A stretch of 64,000 bases of DNA from Pseudomonas fluorescens (lineage in GTDB: Bacteria > Pseudomonadota > Gammaproteobacteria > Pseudomonadales > Pseudomonadaceae), in assembly GCF_902497625.1 (NCBI RefSeq), contig NZ_CABVGX010000003.1, forward strand, positions 124,001 to 188,000, written 5' to 3'. The notes beneath the pieces are model-generated. The model made no database searches. It was not told where the DNA came from and saw nothing but the letters and a program-made list of their open reading frames with translations. The translations under genes and the position numbers were made by a program. Shown in pieces: positions 53,343-64,000 of this stretch (positions are counted from its first letter, which is position 1; each line of letters begins with the position of its first letter).

Positions 53343-54182
53343 ATGAGCGAAGATCGATCGAGCAACGGGCAAAAGTCATGGCTGGGTAAACTTACCCAGG
53401 CTTTTGCCCACGAGCCGAAAAACCGCCAGGAGCTGCTGGAGCTGCTGCGCGATGCACACCAGAACAAACTGTTGGACAGCGAAGCGCTGGCCATCGTCGA
53501 GGGCGCTATTCAGGTTGCCGACCTGCAGGTTCGAGACATCATGGTCCCGCGTTCGCAGATGATCAGCATCAAGGCCACCCAGACACCGCGCGAATTCCTT
53601 CCAGCCGTGGTTGACTCGGCCCACTCCCGCTACCCGGTCATCGGCGAAAGCCACGATGACGTGATGGGCGTGCTGCTGGCCAAGGATCTGCTGCCGCTAA
53701 TCCTCAAGGAAAACGGCGACAGCTTCAACATCAAGGACCTGCTGCGTCCGGCCACTTTTGTACCCGAGTCCAAGCGGCTGAACGTGCTGCTGCGCGAGTT
53801 CCGCGCCAACCACAATCACATGGCGATCGTGATCGACGAATACGGCGGAGTGGCCGGTCTGGTAACGATCGAAGATGTGCTGGAACAGATTGTCGGCGAT
53901 ATCGAAGACGAGCATGACGTCGAAGAAGACAGCTACATCAAGCCGCTGCCCAGCGGCGACTTCCTCGTAAAAGCGCTGACGCCGATCGAAAACTTCAATG
54001 AGTTCTTCGACAGCGAATTCTCCAACGACGAATTCGACACAGTGGGTGGTCTGGTGATGAGCGCGTTCGGGCACTTGCCCAAGCGTAACGAAATCACCGA
54101 AATCGGCCCGTACCGCTTCCGCATTCTGAACGCCGACAGCCGTCGGATTCACTTGCTGCGCCTGACGCCGATCGCCCGATAA
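53343..54182 (+). CDS. ybeX: CBS-domain transporter-associated protein, CorC type
   Basis: A 279-residue cytoplasmic protein with two CBS domains (about 65-190, with VRDIMVPRSQMISI) and a C-terminal CorC_HlyC domain (about 205-275). In enterics it is linked to magnesium/cobalt efflux and, more recently, ribosome metabolism. It sits between ybeY and lnt as in E. coli. Confidence 0.93.
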   Translation: MSEDRSSNGQKSWLGKLTQAFAHEPKNRQELLELLRDAHQNKLLDSEALAIVEGAIQVADLQVRDIMVPRSQMISIKATQTPREFLPAVVDSAHSRYPVIGESHDDVMGVLLAKDLLPLILKENGDSFNIKDLLRPATFVPESKRLNVLLREFRANHNHMAIVIDEYGGVAGLVTIEDVLEQIVGDIEDEHDVEEDSYIKPLPSGDFLVKALTPIENFNEFFDSEFSNDEFDTVGGLVMSAFGHLPKRNEITEIGPYRFRILNADSRRIHLLRLTPIAR

Positions 54183-54197
54183 AAACCAAGGATAGAC

Positions 54198-55721
54198 ATG
54201 CGCTGGATAACCCGCCCCGGCTGGCCCGGTAACCTGCTGGCCGTGGCGGCCGGTGCAATCACCACCCTGGCGCTGGCGCCGTTCGATGTCTGGCCGCTGG
54301 CACTGCTCGCGGTCGGCTTGTTCTATGCCGGTTTGCGCCAGCTGAGTCCGCGTCAGGCGCTGGGTCGCGGCTGGTGTTTCGGTTTCGGCCTGTTCGGTGC
54401 CGGGACCAGCTGGATCTACTACAGCATCCATAACTTCGGCGGCGCCTCGGTGTTGCTGGCAGGTTTTTTGATGCTGCTGTTCACGGCGGCAATTGCCTGG
54501 TTTTTCGCCCTGCCCGCGTGGATCTGGGCCCGCTGGTTGCGCCGCAACGAAGCGCCGCTGGCCGATGCGCTGGCGTTTGCCGCGTTATGGGTCGGTCAGG
54601 AAGCGTTTCGCGGCTGGTTCCTCACCGGTTTCCCGTGGCTCTATTCCGGCTATAGCCAGCTCGACGGCCCCTTGGCCGGGCTTGCCCCGGTGGGCGGCAT
54701 GTGGCTGATTTCCTTCACGCTGGCACTGACGGCCGCGCTGATATTCAACGCCGCGAGGCTCCTGCGCACCGGTCGCAAAGGTTTCATCGCCGCCGGCGTG
54801 TTACTGCTGATCGGTCCCTGGGTGGCCGGCATGGCACTCAAGGAACACCCCTGGACCATCCCGTCGGGTGCTCCGCTGAGTGTTGCCGCAATTCAGGGCA
54901 ATATCGAACAAAGCATGAAGTGGGACCCGGCACAGCTCAACGCGCAGCTGGCGCTTTACCGTGACATGAGCTTCAGCTCCAAACGCGTCGACCTGCTGAT
55001 CTGGCCGGAAACGGCCGTGCCGGTGCTCAAGGAGTCCGCTGAAGGTTACCTGAGCATGATGGGGAAGTTCGCCGCCGAGCGGAACAGCGCCCTGATAACC
55101 GGCGTGCCGATCCGACAGGAGCTCAACCATCAGAAGCGTTTCTTCAATGGCATCACGGTCACCGGTGAAGGCGAAGGCACCTACCTCAAACAGAAACTGG
55201 TGCCGTTTGGCGAATATGTTCCATTGCAGGATCTCTTGCGCGGCCTGATCGCCTTCTTCGATCTTCCGATGTCGGACTTTGCTCGCGGGCCGGCCGATCA
55301 AGCGATGCTGCAAGCCAAGGGTTACCAGATTGCGCCATTCATTTGCTACGAAGTGGTGTACCCGGAATTTGCCGCTGGCCTCGCCGCTCGCAGCGATCTG
55401 TTGCTGACGATCAGCAACGACACATGGTTCGGCACCTCCATCGGGCCACTGCAACATTTGCAAATGGCGCAAATGCGCGCGCTTGAGGCCGGCCGCTGGA
55501 TGATCCGTGCCACCAATAACGGCGTGACCGGTCTGATCAACCCGTTCGGGCAGATAACTGCGCAGATCCCTCAGTTCGAACAAGGCATTCTTTACGGTGA
55601 AGTGGTGCCGATGCACAACCTCACCCCGTACCTTGAGTGGCGCTCTTGGCCGTTGATTATTGTCTGTGTGTTGCTGTTTGGCTGGGCTCTGGTGGCTAAC
55701 CGTATGGCGAAGACGGTTTAG
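54198..55721 (+). CDS. lnt: Apolipoprotein N-acyltransferase
   Basis: A 507-residue inner-membrane enzyme adding the third acyl chain to lipoproteins. Eight or so N-terminal hydrophobic segments lead into the nitrilase-like domain with catalytic Glu271 in IWPETAVPV, Lys in KQKLVPFGEYVP and nucleophile Cys383 in ICYEVVYPE. Length equals E. coli Lnt (512). Last gene of the ybe operon. Confidence 0.96.
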   Translation: MRWITRPGWPGNLLAVAAGAITTLALAPFDVWPLALLAVGLFYAGLRQLSPRQALGRGWCFGFGLFGAGTSWIYYSIHNFGGASVLLAGFLMLLFTAAIAWFFALPAWIWARWLRRNEAPLADALAFAALWVGQEAFRGWFLTGFPWLYSGYSQLDGPLAGLAPVGGMWLISFTLALTAALIFNAARLLRTGRKGFIAAGVLLLIGPWVAGMALKEHPWTIPSGAPLSVAAIQGNIEQSMKWDPAQLNAQLALYRDMSFSSKRVDLLIWPETAVPVLKESAEGYLSMMGKFAAERNSALITGVPIRQELNHQKRFFNGITVTGEGEGTYLKQKLVPFGEYVPLQDLLRGLIAFFDLPMSDFARGPADQAMLQAKGYQIAPFICYEVVYPEFAAGLAARSDLLLTISNDTWFGTSIGPLQHLQMAQMRALEAGRWMIRATNNGVTGLINPFGQITAQIPQFEQGILYGEVVPMHNLTPYLEWRSWPLIIVCVLLFGWALVANRMAKTV

Positions 55722-55738
55722 AAGTTTGGGGGCGACTG

Positions 55739-55830
55739 AAAAGATCGCAGCCTCGTTTCACTCGACAACTCCTACAGGAAGAGCGCGCAATCCCTGTAGG
55801 AGCTGTCGAGTAAAACGAGGCTGCGATCTT
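55739..55830. repeat. REPIN of the TGTAGGAGCTGTCGAG family
   Basis: Inverted arms AAGATCGCAGCCTCGTTTCA and its complement flank about 20 bases between the convergent lnt and ydcF-like genes. Related copies are at 28137 and 61694. Confidence 0.87.
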
Positions 55831-55837
55831 GTGACCT

Positions 55838-56599
55838 TCAGCGGTAGAACAACCAATACCCGACCTGCCCAACCGCCTCATTGATCAATTGCCCACTGCG
55901 CCGGACAGATTTGGCGTCGGGTATCCAGCCACCCAACGGCTCGCCGTTAGCCACACTCAAAAAGCCCATCGGCGCCGGCACCACCTCAAACCCTGCCTGC
56001 TGGAAACTCCAGACCGAGCGCGACATATGCCACGCCTGCGTCACCACGACCACGCGCTTGATGCCTTGCGGCAGTAACATCTCGGCGCTGAACTGAGCGT
56101 TTTCCCACGTGGTGCGGCTGCGCTCTTCCTGCCAGCGCACGGTCACGCCGAAATCCTCGCGCATCGAATCTGCCATCAGGCGCGCCTCACTCGGCGGTGT
56201 GCCGTAGTGCAAACCACCCGTAGTGAGAATCGGTAAACCGGAAGCTTTGGCGAGGCGCGCGGCATAACGCTCACGGTCCAGTGCAACATCAGTTGGCTGA
56301 TCGCTGCCCCAAGCGGGGTCCCCGCGCTCACGGCCCGATCCGAGCACGACGATCGCGTCAGCCCGCTGCGCCAGAGTCGCCCATTCTTCGCGACCCAACG
56401 CCGGATCATGTTCGAGGGCTTTGGCGCCCCACTCCACCGCAATCGGCAGGCTCATGAGCAAGAAGCCGCCAGAGCCCAGCGCAAAACATACGCCCGCCAG
56501 CCTCGGTCGGGTGCGACGAAACCACCAGGCAAGCGCCAGCAACAGCAACAAAATGCCGGGCGGCATCAGAAGGTGTTTAACGAAGTAACGAAAAGGCAT
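55838..56599 (-). CDS. YdcF/ElyC-like DUF218 protein
   Basis: A 253-residue protein with two N-terminal membrane segments (about 10-50) and a DUF218 domain. The core AIVVLGSGRERG and VTQAWHMSRSVWSFQQAG segments are typical of YdcF/SanA/ElyC proteins. ElyC is linked to envelope (undecaprenyl-lipid) metabolism in E. coli; whether this one does the same is unknown. Convergent with lnt. Confidence 0.85.
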   Translation of the reverse strand: MPFRYFVKHLLMPPGILLLLLALAWWFRRTRPRLAGVCFALGSGGFLLMSLPIAVEWGAKALEHDPALGREEWATLAQRADAIVVLGSGRERGDPAWGSDQPTDVALDRERYAARLAKASGLPILTTGGLHYGTPPSEARLMADSMREDFGVTVRWQEERSRTTWENAQFSAEMLLPQGIKRVVVVTQAWHMSRSVWSFQQAGFEVVPAPMGFLSVANGEPLGGWIPDAKSVRRSGQLINEAVGQVGYWLFYR

Positions 56600-56694
56600 C
56601 GAGCATCTCCAAAAGATGCCCGAAGCCTAAGTGGGTGGAACCCGGTCGACAACAGATACGCAAAAACAATTATGCTGAAGAATATGACCATAGA

Positions 56695-57033
56695 TTATGG
56701 TTTCAATAACCCTTGCCTGAATTGCACAGAGCGCGACTTAGCTGCGTCCCTGCCAGACTGCTTGTCCTTGAGCCAGATGATCTTGGCCGAACGCGGTGCG
56801 TCGAGTTGCTTCAAGGCTTGCGACAAGCATCCTTGTGTCTCACGTTCACTGCGGTCCAGATATGCCCTGACCAGTTCAAACTCTGCAGCGCTCAAGCCAC
56901 GCAACTCCAGCTCCAACGGGCGTTCATCACGCAGGCGCCCGGCCGTCTTGGCCGCATCCAGGGCCATGCCCAAACGATCAATCAGTCTTTCGTACAGCTC
57001 CGGTTTTGTAACTTTCCGCTGTGACTCAACCAT
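56695..57033 (-). CDS. Hypothetical protein
   Basis: A 112-residue protein of unrecognised family. It is largely helical by composition (YERLIDRLGMALDAAKTAGRL, LSAAEFELVRAYLDRSERE) with a basic C-terminal third. No signal peptide or membrane segment is present. It is divergent from leuS, with 278 bases between, and reads as a small cytoplasmic protein. The frame has good codon use and an upstream GAGG-type site, so I think it is real. Confidence 0.65.
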   Translation of the reverse strand: MVESQRKVTKPELYERLIDRLGMALDAAKTAGRLRDERPLELELRGLSAAEFELVRAYLDRSERETQGCLSQALKQLDAPRSAKIIWLKDKQSGRDAAKSRSVQFRQGLLKP

Positions 57034-57284
57034 CCCTCACCTCATTGAAGATAACTCTCGCTCCCCATTTAGAGCTTAGCTACCATCAACAAACCGGCTG
57101 AGTGCCGCGACCAACGGCCCTCGCAGAGGATATGCAGCGATCTGCTGCGCTAATCAGGGTTTCCCTCCGTAGAGCGCGGTCATGTATGCTACGGCGCTTC
57201 CTGTAACTCCACTTCCAGCTCGCCTGGGCAGCGAAACGCCGATTTGGCGTGATCAGCGTCCAGCGTCGCATTGAAGAGGATTAG

Positions 57285-59918
<2,634 letters not shown>

Positions 59919-60006
59919 TTGGAGCAGGCACCGGGTGATACCTGGCGCCGAGTAAAACCTTTCGGGCCGCACGGTCGGCCCACCTGGTTTCAAGGGGAGC
60001 AACAAG

Positions 60007-60612
60007 ATGATCAAACGCAACTTGCTGGTGATGGGCCTCGCGGTCCTGTTGAGCGCCTGCGGTTTTCAGCTGCGCGGCACCGGCACTACCGAACTGGCGA
60101 TCAAGGACCTCGACCTGAGCGCCCGCAATGCCTACGGCGATACCGTCAGGCAGCTGCGCACCATGCTCGAAAGCAGCGGCGTCAAGGTCTACACCGGCGC
60201 GCCATACAAGCTGGTGCTGACCGATGAGCAGGAATCACAGCGCATTCTCAGCTACGCCGGCGCCGGTCGTACTGGCGAGTACCAGGTGAGCACGGTGCTC
60301 AGCTACGACATACGTGGCGAGAGCAATCTGCCGCTGTTGAGCGACAAGCTTGAAGTGCAGAAGGTCTTTATCCACGACGGCAACAACCTCGTGGGTTCCG
60401 ATCAGGAAGCGAGCGACGTCCGCAAGGAAATCCGTCGCGAGCTGATCCAGCGCATGATGCTGCGCCTGCAACAGTTGACGCCGACTCAACTGGATCAATT
60501 GCAGCAAACTGCCGCAGCTCGGGCCAAAGCCGACGCCGACGCACTTGAAGCAGCGCAGAAGGCTGAAGCGGAAACACCGCGCCAGTCGCCTGTCGAACTG
60601 CCGCAGCAATAA
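60007..60612 (+). CDS. lptE: LPS-assembly lipoprotein LptE
   Basis: A 201-residue outer-membrane lipoprotein that plugs LptD in LPS export. The lipobox is LSAC (Cys20) followed by GFQLRGTG, the family signature. The C-terminal 40 residues are an Ala/Glu/Lys-rich extension. It follows leuS by 88 bases, and holA begins 39 bases after it, past a hairpin. Confidence 0.92.
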   Translation: MIKRNLLVMGLAVLLSACGFQLRGTGTTELAIKDLDLSARNAYGDTVRQLRTMLESSGVKVYTGAPYKLVLTDEQESQRILSYAGAGRTGEYQVSTVLSYDIRGESNLPLLSDKLEVQKVFIHDGNNLVGSDQEASDVRKEIRRELIQRMMLRLQQLTPTQLDQLQQTAAARAKADADALEAAQKAEAETPRQSPVELPQQ

Positions 60613-60617
60613 GACTT

Positions 60618-60639
60618 GCGGGGCGCTCAGGCGCCCCGC
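60618..60639 (+). terminator. Hairpin between lptE and holA
   Basis: Perfect nine-base arms GCGGGGCGC and GCGCCCCGC enclose a TCAG loop. The downstream TTGCCCTCTCTT is only moderately T-rich, and holA starts 12 bases later, so it may act as a partial terminator or mRNA stabiliser rather than a full stop. Confidence 0.55.
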
Positions 60640-60651
60640 TTGCCCTCTCTT

Positions 60652-61689
60652 ATGAAACTTGCCCCCGCTCAACTCGGCAAACACCTGCAAGGCGTCCTCG
60701 CGCCGGTCTACATCATCAGTGGCGATGACCCGCTGTTGTGCCAGGAAGCCGCCGACGCTATTCGCAGCGCCGCCCGGCAGCAGGGCTTCGACGAACGCCA
60801 GGTATTTGCCGCTGACGCCAGTTTCGACTGGGGGACGCTGCTGCAAGCCGGGGCGAGCATGTCGCTGTTCGCCGAAAAACGCCTGCTGGAACTGCGTCTG
60901 CCGTCTGGCAAACCGGGTGACAAAGGTGCTGCGGCCTTCATCGAATACTGTTCGCGACCGGCTGAGGACACGGTGCTGCTCATCAGCTTGCCGAAGCTCG
61001 ATGGCAGTGCGCAAAAAACCAAATGGGGCAAGGCGCTGGTCGAAGGTCAGCACACCCAGTTTGTGCAGATCTGGCCGGTCGATGCCAACCAGCTGCCGAG
61101 CTGGATCCGCCAGCGACTGTCTCAGGCAGGGCTTTCTGCCAGCCAGGATGCAGTGGAATTGATTGCCGCGCGAGTCGAAGGCAATTTGCTGGCCGCCGCT
61201 CAGGAAATCGAAAAACTCAAGCTGATGGCCGAAGGTGGCCAGATCACCGTTGAAACCGTGCAAGCGGCAGTGGCCGACAGTGCGCGCTTCGATGTTTTCG
61301 GCCTGACTGACGCGATCCTCAACGGTGAGGCGGCACATGCCCTGCGCATGCTTGAGGGGTTGCGCGGTGAAGGCGTCGAGCCACCGGTGATCCTCTGGGC
61401 GCTGGCGCGGGAATTGCGACTGCTGGCCAACCTGTCACTACAATACAGTCAGGGTGTGCCACTGGATAAAGCCTTCAGCTCGGCGCGGCCGCCGGTCTGG
61501 GATAAACGCAGGCCGCTGATGAGCAAAGCCCTGCAACGATATTCAGCGCCACGCTGGGCGCAGCTATTGCTGGAAGCTCAGCGCATCGACGCGCAGATCA
61601 AGGGCCAGGCGGCGGGTTCACCGTGGATGAGCCTGAGTCGGTTGGCGCTGTTGATGGCGGGTCAGAGATTGACGTTGCCTGCTGAATAA
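60652..61689 (+). CDS. holA: DNA polymerase III delta subunit
   Basis: A 345-residue clamp-loader subunit that opens the sliding clamp. The family start MKLAPAQLGKHL is at 60652, and YIISGDDPLLCQEAADAIR, LLELRLPSGKPG and VQAAVADSARFDVFGLTDAIL are conserved delta motifs. Length equals E. coli HolA (343). A TGTAGGAGC-family REPIN follows its stop. Confidence 0.95.
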   Translation: MKLAPAQLGKHLQGVLAPVYIISGDDPLLCQEAADAIRSAARQQGFDERQVFAADASFDWGTLLQAGASMSLFAEKRLLELRLPSGKPGDKGAAAFIEYCSRPAEDTVLLISLPKLDGSAQKTKWGKALVEGQHTQFVQIWPVDANQLPSWIRQRLSQAGLSASQDAVELIAARVEGNLLAAAQEIEKLKLMAEGGQITVETVQAAVADSARFDVFGLTDAILNGEAAHALRMLEGLRGEGVEPPVILWALARELRLLANLSLQYSQGVPLDKAFSSARPPVWDKRRPLMSKALQRYSAPRWAQLLLEAQRIDAQIKGQAAGSPWMSLSRLALLMAGQRLTLPAE

Positions 61690-61693
61690 GATC

Positions 61694-61795
61694 AAAAGAT
61701 CGCAGCCTCGTTTCACTCGACAGCTCCTACAAGATGGTCACGTTCCTTTGGCGCGTTCCTTTGTAGGAGCTGTCGAGTGAAACGAGGCTGCGATC
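61694..61795. repeat. REPIN of the TGTAGGAGCTGTCGAG family
   Basis: Inverted arms AAAAGATCGCAGCCTCGTTT and its complement flank about 35 bases between holA and arfA. Confidence 0.87.
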
Positions 61796-61897
61796 GTTGC
61801 GTCCTACGAAACCTACCTGCAACTGTCCTATAGACAGAACCTCAACTTCGGCAGATCATTTTCCGCGCAAAAACCCACTCAATCGAGAGAACCGCTC

Positions 61898-62062
61898 ATG
61901 AGCAAAAAGCCATCCAAAAATGGCCCCAACAAGGCCAAGTCCATCATCGCCCAGCCACTGTTCCGCAGCCGTCAGGAACGCGCCGGCAAGGGCAAAGGCA
62001 GCTACCGCCGCGAAGCCTTCCAGTCTGACAGCTGGGAGGCTTCTTACTTTCTGGCGGCCTGA
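61898..62062 (+). CDS. arfA: Alternative ribosome-rescue factor A
   Basis: A 54-residue protein that recruits release factor 2 to ribosomes stalled on non-stop mRNA, the backup to tmRNA. The core AQPLFRSRQERAGKGKGSYRR matches E. coli ArfA (PLFRQR...KGKGSY). The gene is missing from many automatic calls because of its size. It contains a hairpin near its 3' end (62012-62043), the hallmark of arfA control in enterics. A CGAGAGAA site lies upstream of the ATG. Confidence 0.9.
   Translation: MSKKPSKNGPNKAKSIIAQPLFRSRQERAGKGKGSYRREAFQSDSWEASYFLAA
62012..62043 (+). promoter_or_regulatory. Hairpin within arfA before the stop codon
   Basis: Twelve-base arms GAAGCCTTCCAG and CTGGGAGGCTTC pair with a single G-U and an eight-base loop, followed by TTACTTT. 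It lies 16 bases before the arfA stop. In E. coli, RNase III cleavage or termination at such a hairpin truncates the message so that tmRNA destroys the product unless rescue fails. The same control here is inferred. Confidence 0.75.
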
Positions 62063-62124
62063 AAGGCAAGCCATCGCGCAACATGTTAAGGTCTGTACCT
62101 GATTCGTACTCCCTGGACCCGTGC

Positions 62125-63447
62125 ATGCCCCTTAGTATTTCCCGTCGTTGGCCAGTGCGCCAATTGATCGCCGCCTCCAGCCTCATTCTGCTTGTCGCCT
62201 GCGCGGAAAAACCAACCGCCGCCGACGCTCAACCGCTCCAGACCCTTCCCGTCGCGACCGCTCCTGCGGTAATTCCGCCCGTGGTGCCGACCGGTGACGA
62301 CCTCAACCTTCAGCCGACCCAGACCTTCGCCGAATGGCAGGCCGGTTTCCGCAAGGACGCCCTGGCTGCCGGCATTCGCGCCGACCTGTTCGACCGCGCC
62401 TTCGCCAGTGTCAGCGTGGACGACAGCGTGATTCGTGCCGACCGCAGCCAGCCGGAATTTTCCCGACCGGTGTGGGAATACCTCGACGGTGCGCTGTCGC
62501 CGCTGCGAGTACGCAAGGGCCAGGCGCTGGTAAACCAGTACGCCGATGTCCTGCAGAGCATTGAACAGCGCTACGGCGTGGATCGTCAGGCCCTGGTGTC
62601 CGTGTGGGGTATGGAGAGCAACTTTGGCCAGTTTCAGGGCAGCAAGTCGGTGATCAATTCCCTGGCGACCCTGGCCTACGAGGGCCGGCGTCCAGGGTTT
62701 GCTCATGCGCAATTGATTGCAGCGCTGCAAATCCTGCAACAGGGCGATATCGAACCGGAGAAGATGCTCGGTTCCTGGGCCGGCGCCATGGGGCAAACCC
62801 AGTTCATTCCGACCACGTACAACACCCACGCCGTCGACTTCGATGGTGACGGCCGCCGCGACATCTGGGGCAGCCCTGCCGATGCGCTGGCGTCCACCGC
62901 GCATTATTTGCAAAGCTCGGGCTGGCAACGTGGGCAACCGTGGGGTTTCGAAGTCAAACTGCCAGGCGGCTTCGATTACGTACTGGCCGACGGCACGATC
63001 CGCAAGAGCGTTGCCGAATGGCGCCAGCTGGGCGTGACGCTGCCCAATGGAGCCCAGCCTCCCGCTGGGTCGGAAAACCTGTCTGCAGCGCTGTTGCTGC
63101 CAGCGGGTCATCGTGGCCCGGCGTTTTTGGTCCTCGACAACTTCCGCGCGATTCTCAAGTACAACAACTCGTCGTCCTATGCGCTGGCGGTAGCCCTGTT
63201 GTCCGAGCGTTTCAGCGGCGGCGGTTTGATCAGTGGCACGTGGCCGAAAGATGATATGCCGCTTAGCCGTACCGAACGTATCGAGCTGCAAACCCTCCTC
63301 AGCGCTCAGCAGTACGACGCGGGCACCGCCGACGGAATCATCGGCGCCAACACGCGCAAAGCGATCCGTAGCGCGCAGCAATCGTTCGGCTGGCCGGCAG
63401 ATGGCTATCCGACTCATAAGTTGCTGGAAGGCCTTCGCAACCGCTAA
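62125..63447 (+). CDS. mltB: Lytic murein transglycosylase, MltB family
   Basis: A 440-residue lipoprotein that cleaves peptidoglycan to 1,6-anhydro-muropeptides. The lipobox is LVAC (about residue 26), the catalytic Glu164 is in WGMESNFG, and a C-terminal peptidoglycan-binding domain (about 375-440) follows, ending GIIGANTRKAIRSAQQ. I start at 62125, which gives the signal peptide its proper form. Pseudomonas has several MltB-like enzymes; which one this is, is uncertain. Confidence 0.9.
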   Translation: MPLSISRRWPVRQLIAASSLILLVACAEKPTAADAQPLQTLPVATAPAVIPPVVPTGDDLNLQPTQTFAEWQAGFRKDALAAGIRADLFDRAFASVSVDDSVIRADRSQPEFSRPVWEYLDGALSPLRVRKGQALVNQYADVLQSIEQRYGVDRQALVSVWGMESNFGQFQGSKSVINSLATLAYEGRRPGFAHAQLIAALQILQQGDIEPEKMLGSWAGAMGQTQFIPTTYNTHAVDFDGDGRRDIWGSPADALASTAHYLQSSGWQRGQPWGFEVKLPGGFDYVLADGTIRKSVAEWRQLGVTLPNGAQPPAGSENLSAALLLPAGHRGPAFLVLDNFRAILKYNNSSSYALAVALLSERFSGGGLISGTWPKDDMPLSRTERIELQTLLSAQQYDAGTADGIIGANTRKAIRSAQQSFGWPADGYPTHKLLEGLRNR

Positions 63448-63450
63448 AAG

Positions 63451-63534
63451 CTTCGCGAGCAGGCTCGCTCCCACAGGTGACCGTGTTCTCTCAGGGGGAC
63501 ATGGTCGAATGTGGGAGCGAGCCTGCTCGCGAAG
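63451..63534. repeat. REPIN of the GTGGGAGCGAGCCTGC family
   Basis: Inverted arms CTTCGCGAGCAGGCTCGCTC and its complement flank about 35 bases between the convergent transglycosylase and carboxypeptidase genes. Confidence 0.87.
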
Positions 63535-63557
63535 TCTGACTGTCAGGCGATGAATGC

Positions 63558-64000
63558 CTAAGCCATGATCACCACATCCTGCTCCAGCACCAACTCTTTG
63601 TTCCCCGCATCCAACCGTACCAACGCGCCCATCGGCAACGTAAGGTTCGGATCACAATGCCCACTGCGCCAACCGGCCAGCACCGGTATTCGCAGCGGTT
63701 CGAACGTCTGCTTGAGCAACCGCTCGAGCGCTGCCGCATCCACTCCCGCCACATCCCCCACCAGCACCCCGCGCAGCTTGCCCAGTGTGCCAGCGAGTCG
63801 CAGATGGGTTAGCAGGCGGTCGATTCGGTACAACGGCTCATTGATGTCCTCGAAGAACAGGATCACGCCTTCCGCATCCATCTCATAAGGCGTGCCCATG
63901 GTCGCGGCGATCATCGACAGATTGCCGCCGAGCAAACGCCCGTGAGCGATGCCCGGTTCGATGGTGGTCAACGGCCACGCCACCGGATGGGCCAACAGAC
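63558..64000 (-). CDS. ldcA: LD-carboxypeptidase (S66 family), C-terminal part
   Basis: The final 146 codons of a muropeptide LD-carboxypeptidase that removes terminal D-Ala in peptidoglycan recycling. The catalytic Glu is in ILFFEDINEPLYRID and the His in WRSGHCDPNLTLP, as in MccF/LdcA proteins. The nucleophilic Ser part lies beyond the right edge. Convergent with the transglycosylase gene, a second peptidoglycan enzyme. Confidence 0.9.
   Translation of the reverse strand, partial: LLAHPVAWPLTTIEPGIAHGRLLGGNLSMIAATMGTPYEMDAEGVILFFEDINEPLYRIDRLLTHLRLAGTLGKLRGVLVGDVAGVDAAALERLLKQTFEPLRIPVLAGWRSGHCDPNLTLPMGALVRLDAGNKELVLEQDVVIMA

Overview
The window is a stretch of ordinary chromosome from a Pseudomonas of the fluorescens group. 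The evidence is high GC, Pseudomonas-type gene blocks (miaB-ybeZ-ybeY-ybeX-lnt, leuS-lptE-holA, thiD-thiE-hemL), a cyanide-insensitive oxidase, and at least five families of short palindromic intergenic repeats (REP/REPIN-like). This assignment comes from reading the proteins, not from a database search. I see no rRNA, tRNA, CRISPR, prophage or transposase gene.

Layout. 1-7.4 kb: the start of cioA with a perfect ANR/FNR box upstream, an MFS exporter, a three-subunit molybdenum aldehyde oxidoreductase (paoABC type), a HigBA toxin-antitoxin pair with a palindromic operator, and a DJ-1-like protein lacking its catalytic residues. 7.4-10.5 kb: a small exported protein, a purine permease overlapping trmA. 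10.8-17.3 kb: a LysR regulator, then a quinate/shikimate catabolic cluster: a shikimate dehydrogenase-like gene, a TetR regulator, the 3-dehydroshikimate dehydratase quiC and an ACS-family MFS transporter. In front of the dehydrogenase is a 16-codon ORF that reads like both ends of a deleted type II dehydroquinase (aroQ). A 21-bp motif is shared by the two control regions of this cluster. 17.3-31 kb: housekeeping and accessory enzymes (two DMT exporters, zinc metallopeptidase, hydrolase, HAD phosphatase, tesB, acetyltransferase, HDAC-like deacetylase, flavoprotein, rhlE helicase, Lrp regulator, 3'-5' exonuclease, NYN protein, DUF2076-type protein, yciC).

31-46 kb: an endonuclease/phosphatase-fold protein, hrpB, a lipoprotein, fieF, a proline/glycine-rich exported protein, a second Lrp regulator, a large array of REP and heptanucleotide repeats (38.3-39.1 kb), rluE, amn, aidB and a membrane hybrid histidine kinase. 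46-64 kb: thiD-thiE-hemL, a Sel1-repeat protein, DUF1820, miaB followed by ybeZ-ybeY-ybeX-lnt, a YdcF-type protein, leuS-lptE-holA, the ribosome-rescue gene arfA with a hairpin inside its coding region, a lytic transglycosylase, and the end of an LD-carboxypeptidase gene.

Most genes are conserved and syntenic. The non-routine signals are small: the aroQ remnant and shared operator motif, the DJ-1 homologue with substituted active site, the arfA hairpin, the heptad and REP arrays, and a terminator on the minus strand with only a tiny ORF to serve. I found no convincing new multigene system.
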